Assembly (NCBI RefSeq): GCF_964204865.1
Contig: NC_135263.1
Span: 6,140,501-6,204,500, forward strand
Reading direction: 5' to 3'
Length of the DNA: 64,000 nt
Origin: Styela clava
Taxonomy: Eukaryota > Chordata > Ascidiacea > Stolidobranchia > Styelidae
Made by a program: the position numbers and the translations under genes. Positions 13,901 to 24,239 of the stretch are shown in pieces. Within the stretch, counting starts at the first letter, position 1, and every line of letters starts with the position of its first letter. The notes beneath the pieces are model-generated. The model searched no databases. It saw only the letters and a list, made by a program, of their open reading frames with translations, and had not been told where the DNA came from.

Positions 13901-16900
13901 TAGAAAATGAATTCTTCTTTAGATGATATTAACTAATAACTAACTACGAAATTGCGTTTACAGGAACCTTGTTTTTTGCACGTCTTGATCGCACAGAATA
14001 AAAAGTTGATTTTAATTAATAGCGGTTAAATTTAATATTTTACAGCGGTCGCATAGGTTGCAGTGGCCACACGCTGGTCCTGCATCTAATTAATTCTCAG
14101 CGGGTGTGTTCTAGTACACTTGACACTAACATTATTAATGATTTAATGCCGTTTCATATCCATTTTTGTATTTAACCTCTTACCATTAAAGTGTTTGAAG
14201 TGTGACTTGATTTAGCATATCAGTATTTAGATATTACATACATTTGGAACAATTGAAAGCAAAAATATTGTAATATTCTTAGATGTTATTGTCCTGGGAG
14301 ATGCCTGTTTAGTATCAAATCCAATGTTAATTAAGGACATTTCCAAATAAATAATACATTTATAGAAATACATTTATAATTTTTTGACATCTAAATCCAG
14401 CAATCAGGAAAATTCTCACTATTTGAATAGGTATGAAAATAGAATAGGATTCGGTATTCTGGATTCGATTTAACTATTCTAGAATATTCTAGAATAGTAA
14501 ATTATTCTACATTGCCCATCCCTAGGCCTAAGTTTATAAAATTGTGTTTTTGGAGCATTTTTATTTGATGCCTATTCGTTCCGAATTATAAGGCCATTGA
14601 TATCTAAACATATGCAAATGATTAACACAAAACATGCCCAATTTGACACTAAACTTGATTGAGAAAATTTAAAAAAAAAAGTTTTTGGAGGGCGACTAAT
14701 ATTTATTCCAGTGACAAAGCAAATTTCATTTTTCTTTCATCAACCATATAAATTTCACATATTCACAAATCCAAATAAATACCTTGGCATTAGGATTGCT
14801 TGTTCTGTTAAATTCAAGTTTCATGCACGGCACAGTGCTGTTTTGAATAACAATGAAATCATCAGGATAAATAGTCTGACAGAAATTTGTTGAATTATGA
14901 AACCATTTCTTGAAACTCTGACATGTGTTATTTACAGGACAATGATTGGCTAAAAAAAATAACGTTCACATGAATTATACAATATCTCTAACAAAAAAAG
15001 CATTTCTCGAGCATTGAAAATAACTTTCCGTTAACTGAAAGGTTGCTACTTTAAACTTTCTCACTCAATTGGATTGGCACTTAATTTTAGTGATATCGGT
15101 TTCAAGTACGTTTGGCCTTTTACATTTATCACGATGAATCAAAAATGACATTATTTTTAACAATGGCTCCTAAATGGCCTTCACTATGAACAAGGCTCTA
15201 AAGTAGAAACCATTACTACGAAGCCACTTCATTTCGAAGGACAGTGAACTTTCCAATTCGCCATTGCCTGCCTAATTTACTACATCCTGGGGTGGGCATG
15301 TCATATATGGATGTTACTATCTATATATGTATATAGAAAATTTATATTATAGATAAAATTGAATTATAGATTTTCCTTTCCTGATAAAATAAATATAATT
15401 CTGATAGGTAACATAAACTTACTATTATTATGCCAAACAAAACCAGTTGCAAAGCTGTCGACGCATGTCAAGTCATCTTTACAATCATCCCACCAAGCAT
15501 CACAATCACTTTTACATAAAGGAACATGGAAAAATCTTTCATTACGAATTGAAGATCTCACCTAAACATAAGTGTCAAGATAAATACAGTCAAACGACTT
15601 GATACTCCAACGATTTGGTAGTCGACCAAGATATTCTAGTCATAAATTCTGCAGTACTCGAAGGGAAATTCAGTGCCCAAATACCAGAGCACACCTCCGA
15701 GTGAGATAACGTCATCCGAACCAGGCATCTCCGCTGCCTCTTGACCATTCAACAAGAATACGGCAATCTTCACGACTAACGCAAAAGCGGAACCATCACA
15801 GTTACAATTAGCAATCACAAGTACATAGACTAACACTGTTAGGATGTGGCAACGTACAATAATAAATTTTACCGATTTAATCCAAGGGCCAACATTCGGC
15901 GTACATTCATAAAAACAATGGCTGATATAAAATCTCCGAAGGCACTTTTGTGACATTTCTCCACAGTGACTCAGATTCAAGTTATAAAGAAATGAAAACA
16001 TTTTTTGAGAATGATATGCAGTCTCATTTGAACAACATGCATTTGCTTCCCAAGGTTGACACTGCAAGAAAAAATATGAATATACAAATTGAGAAAAACT
16101 TATATTTCTATTATGCCTGGTTAATAAAGAGTATAGAATAAAAGTTATCCAGATTCAGATTTTTTAAACTGTTCAAAAAAACAACTCTGACTCTAGATTC
16201 CGAAGAATTCAAAATACTTCACCAGTTCCCGACTTCCCCAGAGAGTTTGGAAATTAGCGGTCTAGTGTAGCTTCGTACCCCAAGTACTTCTAGTGGGCGC
16301 AACATAACAATTTTTGCGAATGTCAATCCTAACCCTCACTAGACTGCGTCATCCAAAAACTATGTCCCTACAACGTCACAGTGACAAAATAAGGCCCTTC
16401 GAATTATATGAACTGTCATCCAAGACGTGTAGACGATCACCCGAAATCGAGCAAGCTATTTCTCTCACTTTTTTGTTGCAACGATCCCGATATGAGAGAG
16501 ATCGCTGCCGTTAGTAAGTCCAGTACAGCACACTATCCAAATTCCAAGAATTTCCCTCCATTTGGCTCAATAAAACAAACACTCTATGTGTCTCACAAAT
16601 GAGGGGCGTCTGGGACCACGTCAGATGCTTCATATCGCGCGATGCTTGTCTCAATAATAATCTAAATTAATCGCGGCTGTCACGAGACCAAAATTGCCGT
16701 TTTTTGCTAAGAACTCTCGAATGCCATGGTAAAAAAATTTTCACTTCCGTAAATCGGATTATTTTTTTCCAAGGAATTCAATGATGACGTTATTAGATTG
16801 CGCTTTTCTGTAGTATTTTGCGCAACTCCATTATACTGTATTATTACCGATATTGAGGGACAACAGTGTCCAGACGTCTCCCAAAAGGAGAGGTGTCTGA

Positions 16901-17853
16901 TCATCTGTAAAATGGGTTTCTCTGAAACGGGACAATGTCACCCGATCTGTATAGTGTGTCGTACTGAAGTTCTTTATCATCAGCGCAGATGCCATTTTGA
17001 CCGATCGTATGTCTACTTTGACAAGCTCTAATGACATGATTATGACGCCATAGTGGCGTAATTTTTGGATGGCGTAGTCAGGTGCGGGTTGAAATTGACA
17101 TGTGCAAAAACTGATATGCAACGCCCACTAGAAGTACTTGAGGTACGAAACTACACAAAACCCGAAATTAGAACCCTGGCCGTAACTTCAATATCAATGA
17201 AACCATGCCAAACCCCTCATATTTAAATTGTTAACCACTCGGTTATCGTATCCACTGCCGAGATCCCTACCAAAATTAAATTATAGAACTACACAACAAA
17301 AGTAGGAACTAGATACCGCAATATTAGCTTATAACATACCAATCCATATAATTTCTCTGAAGTTGGTTCGTGCAAATGATGTTTACCATCCATACAAACA
17401 TTTAACACATGTTGGTCAGATTTCAGTCTTGCTATACCGTTAAACAACAAAAATGGCATTGTGATAATCATAAAAAATAATAATTTAGATTTTTTTTGTG
17501 CGTATAGAAAAAGAAACTAAAGCAGAGGCTGATGTGTTTTGCTGGCAATATTTCGAACATTTTTTATAAAATAATGCCTGGTTGTTGAAAAATGATAACA
17601 ATAATGAACAATGAAAATTGTTCCGCTTGTCCATCATTTGAAAATACACTATACTTATGCATTATACTTGGAAGCATATTTTGCAATTGTATAATGATGT
17701 ACGGTAATGCCGAGAGTTTAGTTATTTTAGAAATAGTTAAAACTGTAAAAGTGCATGGATAATTTCTAAAATCACTACATTGAGCCCCTCACCTGCATTC
17801 CCATTCCATATTAGTCCACAAAACACGCAAATGAGAATCCACCATGTATCCAT
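10977..17853 (-). CDS. Folate-receptor-family protein with transmembrane anchor (8 exons, 353 aa)
   Basis: Homologue of vertebrate folate receptors/JUNO/riboflavin-binding proteins, secretory-pathway proteins that bind vitamins or gamete partners. Coding exons: 17853-17793, 17431-17340, 16061-15873, 15561-15423, 14949-14783, 12142-12058, 11763-11647 and 11188-10977; all phases agree. Exon 1 encodes a signal peptide (MDTWWILICVFCGLIWNGNA). Family landmarks: LNVCMDGKHH, CQPWEANACCS, LSHCGEMSQKC, CFYECTPNVGPWI, VPLCKSDCDAWWDDC, NPNAKVAKKYAEM. The conserved cysteines form the expected pattern. Vertebrate FOLR1 ends in a GPI signal. Here residues about 266-288 form a membrane span (TIISIVLISLLIVGIFIGVL), followed by a tail of about 65 residues with YKCK, RPFLQAGEEDDDCD and a final LEIDL. 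Several folate-contact positions are changed, so the ligand is uncertain. A hAT-like element (12877-14524) and a TIR element (16258-17163) sit in introns. Confidence 0.9.
11215..11400 (+). repeat. tRNA-derived SINE-like fragment
   Basis: In the last intron of the folate-receptor gene. It has the B-box-like CAGGTTCAAATCCCATG followed by CCCAGGGTGTAATAA and GTCATTTGAAAT. It is related to 3895-4075 and to the reverse strand of 6465-6580. Confidence 0.5.
12877..14524 (-). mobile_element. Non-autonomous hAT-like DNA transposon, copy 2
   Basis: Ends are TAGGGATGGGCAAT and ATTGCCCATCCCTA, flanked by a perfect 8-bp duplication GGCCTAAG (12869-12876 and 14525-14532). The interior matches copy 1 (190-1807) in reverse orientation. 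It is inside the folate-receptor intron between the exons at 14783 and 12142. It has its own internal direct duplication of about 200 bp (from about 12979 and 13181, each with GACGAGCGTT and CGCGTGGAAAT) that copy 1 lacks. No transposase frame was found. Confidence 0.93.
16258..17163. mobile_element. TIR element with likely 8-bp target duplication
   Basis: An imperfect inverted repeat joins 16264-16299 (GTGTAGCTTCGTACCCCAAG...) to 17121-17156 (reverse complement GTGTAGTTTCGTACCTCAAG...). Both continue through ACTTCTAGTGGGCG. GAAATTAG occurs just outside at 16250-16257 and 17164-17171, which would be an 8-bp target duplication and set the ends at 16258 and 17163. The interior has only short frames. 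It lies in intron 2 of the folate-receptor gene. A hAT-type origin is inferred from the 8-bp duplication. Confidence 0.75.
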
Positions 17854-20483
17854 ATTTATTGATCCACAGGAATGAAGCGACGCAACCATTGCTTTGACTT
17901 TGCGAGCCAAATCGCTGAATGAAAACAGCGCGCAGCAGACTGCCAGACATAAATAAAAACTTTGTAACACGTGCGTGGTTTATTTATGAATACCGTAGGT
18001 ATCTTTCGTTTTTGGTCGCTGTATCGATGACTTCACAAATGTATGTACATATTCACGATGAAACATTCTTGCTCTACGTTACCATTATATTTCAAAGATG
18101 TTTAAGTCGTTCATGCCATCTTAGTCGTTATATAATGGCCATGATACCATGTAATCTTATGTTACATTTTTGTATTGTTATTATTATTATAGATCTGTTA
18201 GTTCGGCGTAGTTTTATAAAATGAGGGGGCCCTGCAGCATTGTTTGAGTTAGGCAATAAAAATGCCGAATCTATGATGGTAAGTCATATTAAAGTCATGT
18301 ATTTTTACAATATGATCATATATGTTGAACAAAACATCGTGAATACTAAACTAAAATGAAAAATTAAAAAGGGCATATCGCTTTATTCGCCCAATGATCT
18401 ATTGCAGGAATAAGCACAGTCAATTTAAGCAACGCATCCAAGTGAACGGTTTGCATTCGGGCCGGGGATGTACAGAATCACAAAAAATAATGTAATGGGG
18501 AAATGGCGCAATTTAAAACCCGAAGTCCTATTATACTTTTTATAGCTCCATATGAATTACGATGAGCGGATGTTTTCAAACCCGTAGATCTAGCAAACGG
18601 TGTGTGTCAACATCATTTTTGCCATGGATCATAGTGTTGAGCACTGACAGGATTCTGGACTTAAAACACCGAAATCCGGCTGAATTTTCTACAGACTGGC
18701 AAACAGGACCTCAACAATATAGACGAAGACGTATATTTGAAATTAACAAAAAAAAATCGCTCGCATCGCCACAGAATGATAGACATTTGTCGAAAGCCGT
18801 CGAGTCAGACCTCATGTATCGAAATATACAGACGTTTATAGATAAAAAAAGTGCTTTCGGTATATAGCTGGGAGTAGGGTTGCCAACCGCAGAGGCGTAG
18901 CTTAGGGGGCGGGGGGGCAATGGGGTACATATGCCCCCGGGCGCCAAAATGGGGTTTGCAAAAATTTCACAACAAGGGTAAAAAAACGGTCACAGGCAAG
19001 ATTGCACCGGCGGCAGACATCTAGTTCTAGTACATGGCCAACTGCACGCTTGGTCAGACCACTTACGTCGACCGCCGACGTCATCAGGCACATAGCTCGC
19101 GCACGGTCAGATTTCCATCGTAATTACATGGCCAAAAAAGCTGACCTGGAAACAAAGCAAAAATTGATTTGATAACGTTAGGTAACAAAATGCACGGGGT
19201 TAATTACGTGGTTCTGTATCGATAAGTTCTTGCCTGCGCACTCCGATGTAAGTTGATATTAGTTCTGTGCTGGAGACGAAAGGCAACGGAATTTGGTTGA
19301 ATGATGTTAAACAGCGAAGTGCTGGTAATGCACGTTTTGAGTAAGGGATTGTTCAGTTCCCGTCTGGCAACGGCATTCGTAAAAAGTGTGGTTTACTAAG
19401 CCCTGGGCCTAATATTTATAATGACCACATATTGCAACAGCATCGCAACAACTCAGTTTGATGCATCGGTATCAACCAGAAACTGATCATTTTCTGCGCC
19501 ATTAAAGCATTTGCCAATCAGCAAGATTCAAAAAGTGACGTAACAATGCTCCCTTTTCGCATCCGCTCAGACACTTTTCTCACTCAGACAGATTTTCAAG
19601 CGTGGTCGTAAACATTACCTCGTTTTTGCGTTTTTGAACTCTATTCGTTAGTTTTCTGTTGTGTTTCGGAAACTTGAGTATAAATCAGATAATTCAATGA
19701 TCACTCTGTCTTCCTAGGAGTTTTAACTCAATTGCAGTAGTGAAAAATTAGTGTAGAGATAGCTATGATAGACTAGGCTAAAATTCTTTACCGGTACTTT
19801 TAAAAATCAGATTGTTGTATGCGATGAATCATAATGATGGTTTGAAACACATATCCCATTTACAGGCGCCAACTCGCAAAAGCACTCTTAAAATAGCCCC
19901 GAAAATTTTGCAATGGTAAAGCATAGGAAGGATTTTTCGGGGGTCAAAGGTCGGGGAAAGGTCCATTCTAAACTGAGACAACCCATCACAAGAAGCATCT
20001 GCGAATCGAATAATGAATGGACGTTGGAGGGCGGCAACGATTTTCGTGAAAGGGGTTTCACTCAGGGTGTACCATCGCTATCATAGGTTACGGCACAGGC
20101 AAGCTCAAACTGTCAGAGGGGGAAATCTCTTCAGGGTTAGCTTAGCGTATGGTAGGTGGTACTTTAACTTTATCAATTTCCAACTAAGTAGGTATGTACC
20201 GGTATCATACCAAAATGGGTACCTACTCGTAGGCTATGTCTGTATGTCGCTCCACAGTTCCGCGAGACGGTCATTGTTTAAAAATAAATAAAATTTGGAC
20301 TAAATTTTCACATCACATTCTTCGACGTTTACTTTGGCATACCGTAGTTACAAAACTGGAAAATGTGAATTTTTTATTGATTTCATATATCAATATATAG
20401 CTTCTTCTGATAGTCTATTTGTGTTCTTACTTATCTCAATACCTACTTCAGTCTGTCAGTAGTTCAGTATCAATCCCCTAATC
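17854..20483. other. Intergenic between folate-receptor and EPS15-like genes
   Basis: Divergent upstream region: folate receptor on the minus strand, EPS15-like gene on the plus strand. No exon encoding an extra EH domain is visible. A G-rich stretch at 18893-18945 (GCAGAGGCGTAGCTTAGGGG, then a GGGCGCC end) resembles a dispersed repeat terminus also suggested near 40924. Frames such as 18562-18867 (plus) show nothing I recognise. Confidence 0.45.
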
Positions 20484-21316
20484 CAGCGGTTTCCAAACTA
20501 TGGGTCGCGACCCACTGGTGGGTCGCAAAAGGAATCTTAGTGGGTCGTGAGAAGATGTAGAAAGCTTTGGTTAGTTATACTGGTAATTTGGATCGGGGGC
20601 GACTCGAATACGTAAATCTTCAAAAAAACAAAAAAATTACATTGAATTTAAATTCTAATCTGTGAAGGTTTCCTTTTTTACAATCTCCTTAAAGGAACAA
20701 AACTTTGCTACTTAAAGAATGACCATGTGGCTTTTTTTACGCATAGCAGTTTTGTACACTGTACAGCACTTCTTACCGTGTTTCCCCGAAATTTTGACAG
20801 AATTTAGATTTATTTTCTTTTGAAGAATAACGCTATGGTTTTTTTTTGATGAGGTCTTCTGCGTTCATTTATCAAAAATAAAATTACATTGTAGAAAATC
20901 ACAAGATTTTTACTAAACATTATATAAAAACCAACATCCATTGTTTTTATTTGTATTTCCTATACAAAAAATCAAGTGACAAATATCATGATTGTGATAG
21001 CACACAATCTTGAATTGTGGTGTGATCCTCACCTTACCTCTAGCCAATGAACCTTTCCTCTCCCACACATTTTAAAATTTATTTTAAGGGTAGGGTTTAA
21101 TTATAAAATCATTTTGAAAATTATTATTATTATTATCAAATTATTATCTTATTTTCAGGCCAGGTCTTATTTTCGAAGAAACACGGTAGTTTTGCGATGA
21201 TTAGCCACTGCTGTGTTATGTCATAAAAAAAAATAAATAAATTAAAGTTAAGTGGGTTGCCATTAGCTGTGGTAATGAATAGTGGGTCCCGACTCTAAAA
21301 AGTTTGGGAACCACTG
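20484..21316. mobile_element. Non-autonomous hAT-like transposon (CAGCGGTTTCCAAACT ends)
   Basis: It begins CAGCGGTTTCCAAACTATGG and ends AGTTTGGGAACCACTG, inverted termini of the hAT CAGNGGTTCCCAAACT type. A perfect 8-bp duplication CCCTAATC flanks it (20476-20483 and 21317-21324). The GTGGGTCGCGACCCAC motif near the left end is common in such elements. Another element is nested at 20776-21186. There is no transposase frame. Confidence 0.95.
20776..21186. mobile_element. TA-flanked MITE nested in the hAT element
   Basis: It begins CCGTGTTTCCCCGAAA and ends TTTTCGAAGAAACACGG, inverted termini, with TA on each side (20774-20775 and 21187-21188). TA duplication is typical of Tc1/mariner-derived MITEs. 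The interior is non-coding. It must have inserted after the outer element. Confidence 0.85.
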
Positions 21317-21960
21317 CCCTAATCTAATTATATTTTACTTAAACTGTTACCAGTAGTATTTAATAATTGGTGTAAACTGGACTACAATTTGGCAATATTT
21401 TGGCATGTCTTTGGTGAATGAAAAGGTTTATCTCACCTCTTCATGCACTCAACTTTGGCTACTTTAACAACTTTGGTTGGGCTATTTGGCATTTGACATT
21501 TGAATTATAATCAGCTTGGCGAAATCATTTTTTTTGTCCTTTTATTAAATACAGTTCACTCTTGTTTGGGAGTTTTTATAAAATTATTAAAATGGTGTGG
21601 TAAACAATTCTTATTATTTTTTACATTTCATCTTTTATTCTAATTTCTTTTTTACGTGTTTATTTTTTGGTTACCATATAATTTATCTAAAGCTTCTCTC
21701 TTTTTTCTAGTTTTATCAATGCCCTATGGTTGTGTGTGTGTGTTTTTTGCGAGTGTGAATGATTTGATTCAATAGTTCTAGGTGAGTGAACACATACCAC
21801 TTCTTTTTGGCAATACCTTCCTTCTTATATTCTGTTCGTTTTAAACCTTGTCCAAGGTTTTGTTTACTCTCCTGATTTCATAATAAATTTTTATTAATTT
21901 GTTTTTATCAACCATTTTATCGTCTTTTTGCTGATTATGGAGTGGAAATAAACTTATCTT

Positions 21961-21969
21961 ATCTTTCAG
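21961..21969 (+). promoter_or_regulatory. Splice or trans-splice acceptor before the EPS15-like gene
   Basis: ATCTTTCAG, pyrimidine-rich and ending in AG, lies 38 nt before the ATG at 22008. An in-frame TAA follows it before the ATG. It could close a 5'UTR intron or accept a spliced leader. Confidence 0.5.
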
Positions 21970-22007
21970 TTTACTTTCTTCAATAAATCTTATTCCAAAC
22001 TTATGTC

Positions 22008-24239
22008 ATGGCGGGAGTTGCATGGAAAATCCAAGGGGAAGAAAAAAAAAAGTTTGAAAGCATATTTGACAGTCTTGGACCTGTCGGTGGAAAACTCGGT
22101 GGTGATAAAGTAAAACCTGTTCTAGTAAATTCCAAACTCCCAAATGACATTTTAGGACAAGTATGGGAACTTTCAGATATCGATAAAGATGGGTGTTTGG
22201 ACAGAGATGAATTTTGTGTTGCTATGCATTTAGTGTACAAAGCACTAGAACATGAACCAGTACCTTCCATTTTACCACAAGAAATTGTACCACCATCCAA
22301 AAGAAAGCCGGTATTGGTAGGGGCAGTAGCTGTCTTGCCACCATTAATATCTTCAGCAAATGCTAAAACTGAATTACCTAGTACGAACATAGGATTGCTA
22401 CAACCCGCTGTCACATCTACAAATTCTATCCTGAATCCAGTGGGTGTTAGCACTCCAGTTTCAACGCCACAATCCAATTTGTATATTAAAGGTGTTGTTC
22501 CAGATATTGAATACACAAGATTTTTTGGAATATTTTCTCAAAAAGCAGGAGCTGATTCTTATATTGCTGGATCCGAAGCGAGGGACATTTTTGTACAAAG
22601 TGGTCTCCCTCATCAAGTACTCGCTCAAGTTTGGAACTTATGCGATCAGCAGCAGCTTGGTAAATTAACGCAGGATCAGTTTATTCTGGCGATGCATTTT
22701 ATAAGTCAAAAAGTAAAAGGAATAGAGGTGCCCACACAGCTACCTCCAGAAGTTTATGCGTCAAAGACGAGAGATTCTGGATTTGGTGACTCTGGGAGTC
22801 TATCTGATGGTAGTAGTGGAGTTGGTGATTTTTCCGCATTGAGAGAATTGGACACGCTAAATCGTGAAATTGAAGAATTGAGACGTGAAAAGGAGACTTT
22901 AACTGGGGAGATCCGAGAAAAAGAACTCGTGGTGCGACAACGAAGCAATGAAGTCCAAGATCTTCAAAATACTCTCGACAGAGCGAGTACATCTTTATCT
23001 CAACTTGAGTCTGATAAAGCGGAAGCTCATACTCGGATAGATGAATTGGATCAACAGCAGCTCAAGCTTGATGGGATGTTGGCCGATGTACGGGCAAAAG
23101 TTCAGGAAGAAACGAGAACGATTTCTAGTCTTCAAAGTCAAATTAAAGCTCAAGAATTAGCGAACGCTCAACAAGAAGAAGAATATAATAAAATAAAAAG
23201 TCAACTAGATAGTTTAAAAACAGAAGAAACTCAGCTTCAACAAACTTTGCAAATAGGTCAACAACAGCTTCATAATATCACGAAGCAAGTCGGTGATGCC
23301 GAAAATGAAATTGTTAAAGTCAAAGAACAAATCACTTCTCTCACAGAACAGCAGAAAACTGTTTCATCGAATATAGAGCAATATGATAAAGCTGTATCTG
23401 CATTAAAAAGCGAGACAGAAACTACAAACGGACTTGGCTCAGATTTCGATAACTCGCAAAGTTTCTTCGATAACAAAGATGATCCTTTCAAATCATCAGA
23501 TGCTTTCGGAGGATCGGATAACACTTTTAAAAGTGACCCATTTGCGGATACTTCAGCTTTTAGCACGGTTGTAACTCAATCAGGTAATACACCCAGTAAT
23601 ATATCTGATGCATTTGGCTCTACTTCCACTGTTGATCAAAATGATCCTTTCGGAAGTTCAGCAGGAAAACCCGATACCAATGATCCGTTTTCTTCTAAAG
23701 ATGATCCGTTTGCATCTTCATCTAATGCTTTTCAAACACCGTCCTTCGATAATGATCCGTTTGGCGGATCTGATCCATTTTCCTCCTCCACCTCAGCAAG
23801 TAGTCCGAAAAAATCTGAAAATACGCCTGCGAAACAGAAAGACATGTTTTCAGTCGATTTTTCTGATCCAAATCCATCAGTTAGCCTGTTTAATGATTCT
23901 GAAAACGCCATATCCAATGCCTCAAAAGTTTCTTCAGATGACCCATGGGCCGCTTTTGGTGGCCCTTCTGTCGGGGATAATACATCAAACGGCGCCGACC
24001 CTTTCGGTAAAGACTCTTTTGTACCAAATCCAAGCGCGTCTTTTGACGCTTTTGGAAGTAGTTTCGTCCCTGAAAAGAATACAAATAACTCGTCGAAAAA
24101 TATAACTGGAATGTCAGAGAAAGCACAAATGTCATGGGCTGCCGAACAAAGTAAGAAAGAGGAAGAGAGGCGAGAAAAAATGAGAATACAGGAGCAAAAG
24201 GACTTGGAGTATGCAATCAAACTAAGTAAAGAAATATAA
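22008..24239 (+). CDS. EPS15: EPS15-like endocytic adaptor, intronless, lacking the first EH domain (743 aa)
   Basis: Homologue of EPS15/EPS15L1, clathrin-coat scaffolds that bind NPF proteins, AP-2 and ubiquitinated receptors. Domains in order: an EH domain at about 1-100 most like vertebrate EH2 (DSLGPVGGKLGGDKVKPVL, W53, canonical EF loop D57-E68 DIDKDGCLDRDE); a second EH at about 163-252 most like EH3, with W209 and a degenerate loop (CDQQQLGKLTQDQF); a heptad-rich coiled coil at about 277-470; a tail with eight DPF motifs (AP-2 alpha-ear ligands) plus DPW; and a C-terminal ubiquitin-interacting region (QMSWAAEQSKKEEE, then QEQKDLEYAIKLSKEI), matching the paired UIMs of EPS15. Human EPS15 has three EH domains and about 896 aa; the first EH is absent here. 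The chosen ATG is the first after an in-frame TAA. One uninterrupted exon contrasts with the multi-exon neighbours. EPS15 versus EPS15L1 cannot be decided by eye. Confidence 0.92.
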   Translation: MAGVAWKIQGEEKKKFESIFDSLGPVGGKLGGDKVKPVLVNSKLPNDILGQVWELSDIDKDGCLDRDEFCVAMHLVYKALEHEPVPSILPQEIVPPSKRKPVLVGAVAVLPPLISSANAKTELPSTNIGLLQPAVTSTNSILNPVGVSTPVSTPQSNLYIKGVVPDIEYTRFFGIFSQKAGADSYIAGSEARDIFVQSGLPHQVLAQVWNLCDQQQLGKLTQDQFILAMHFISQKVKGIEVPTQLPPEVYASKTRDSGFGDSGSLSDGSSGVGDFSALRELDTLNREIEELRREKETLTGEIREKELVVRQRSNEVQDLQNTLDRASTSLSQLESDKAEAHTRIDELDQQQLKLDGMLADVRAKVQEETRTISSLQSQIKAQELANAQQEEEYNKIKSQLDSLKTEETQLQQTLQIGQQQLHNITKQVGDAENEIVKVKEQITSLTEQQKTVSSNIEQYDKAVSALKSETETTNGLGSDFDNSQSFFDNKDDPFKSSDAFGGSDNTFKSDPFADTSAFSTVVTQSGNTPSNISDAFGSTSTVDQNDPFGSSAGKPDTNDPFSSKDDPFASSSNAFQTPSFDNDPFGGSDPFSSSTSASSPKKSENTPAKQKDMFSVDFSDPNPSVSLFNDSENAISNASKVSSDDPWAAFGGPSVGDNTSNGADPFGKDSFVPNPSASFDAFGSSFVPEKNTNNSSKNITGMSEKAQMSWAAEQSKKEEERREKMRIQEQKDLEYAIKLSKEI

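Noticed and set aside
17340..17471. Alternative start MIITMPFLLFNG for the folate-receptor gene
   Set aside because: A GGTATAG acceptor at 17432-17433 splices in phase to an upstream exon (17853-17793) encoding a proper signal peptide.
18562..18867. 101-codon plus-strand frame upstream of the EPS15-like gene
   Set aside because: No domain, no similarity to EH domains, no convincing splice sites.
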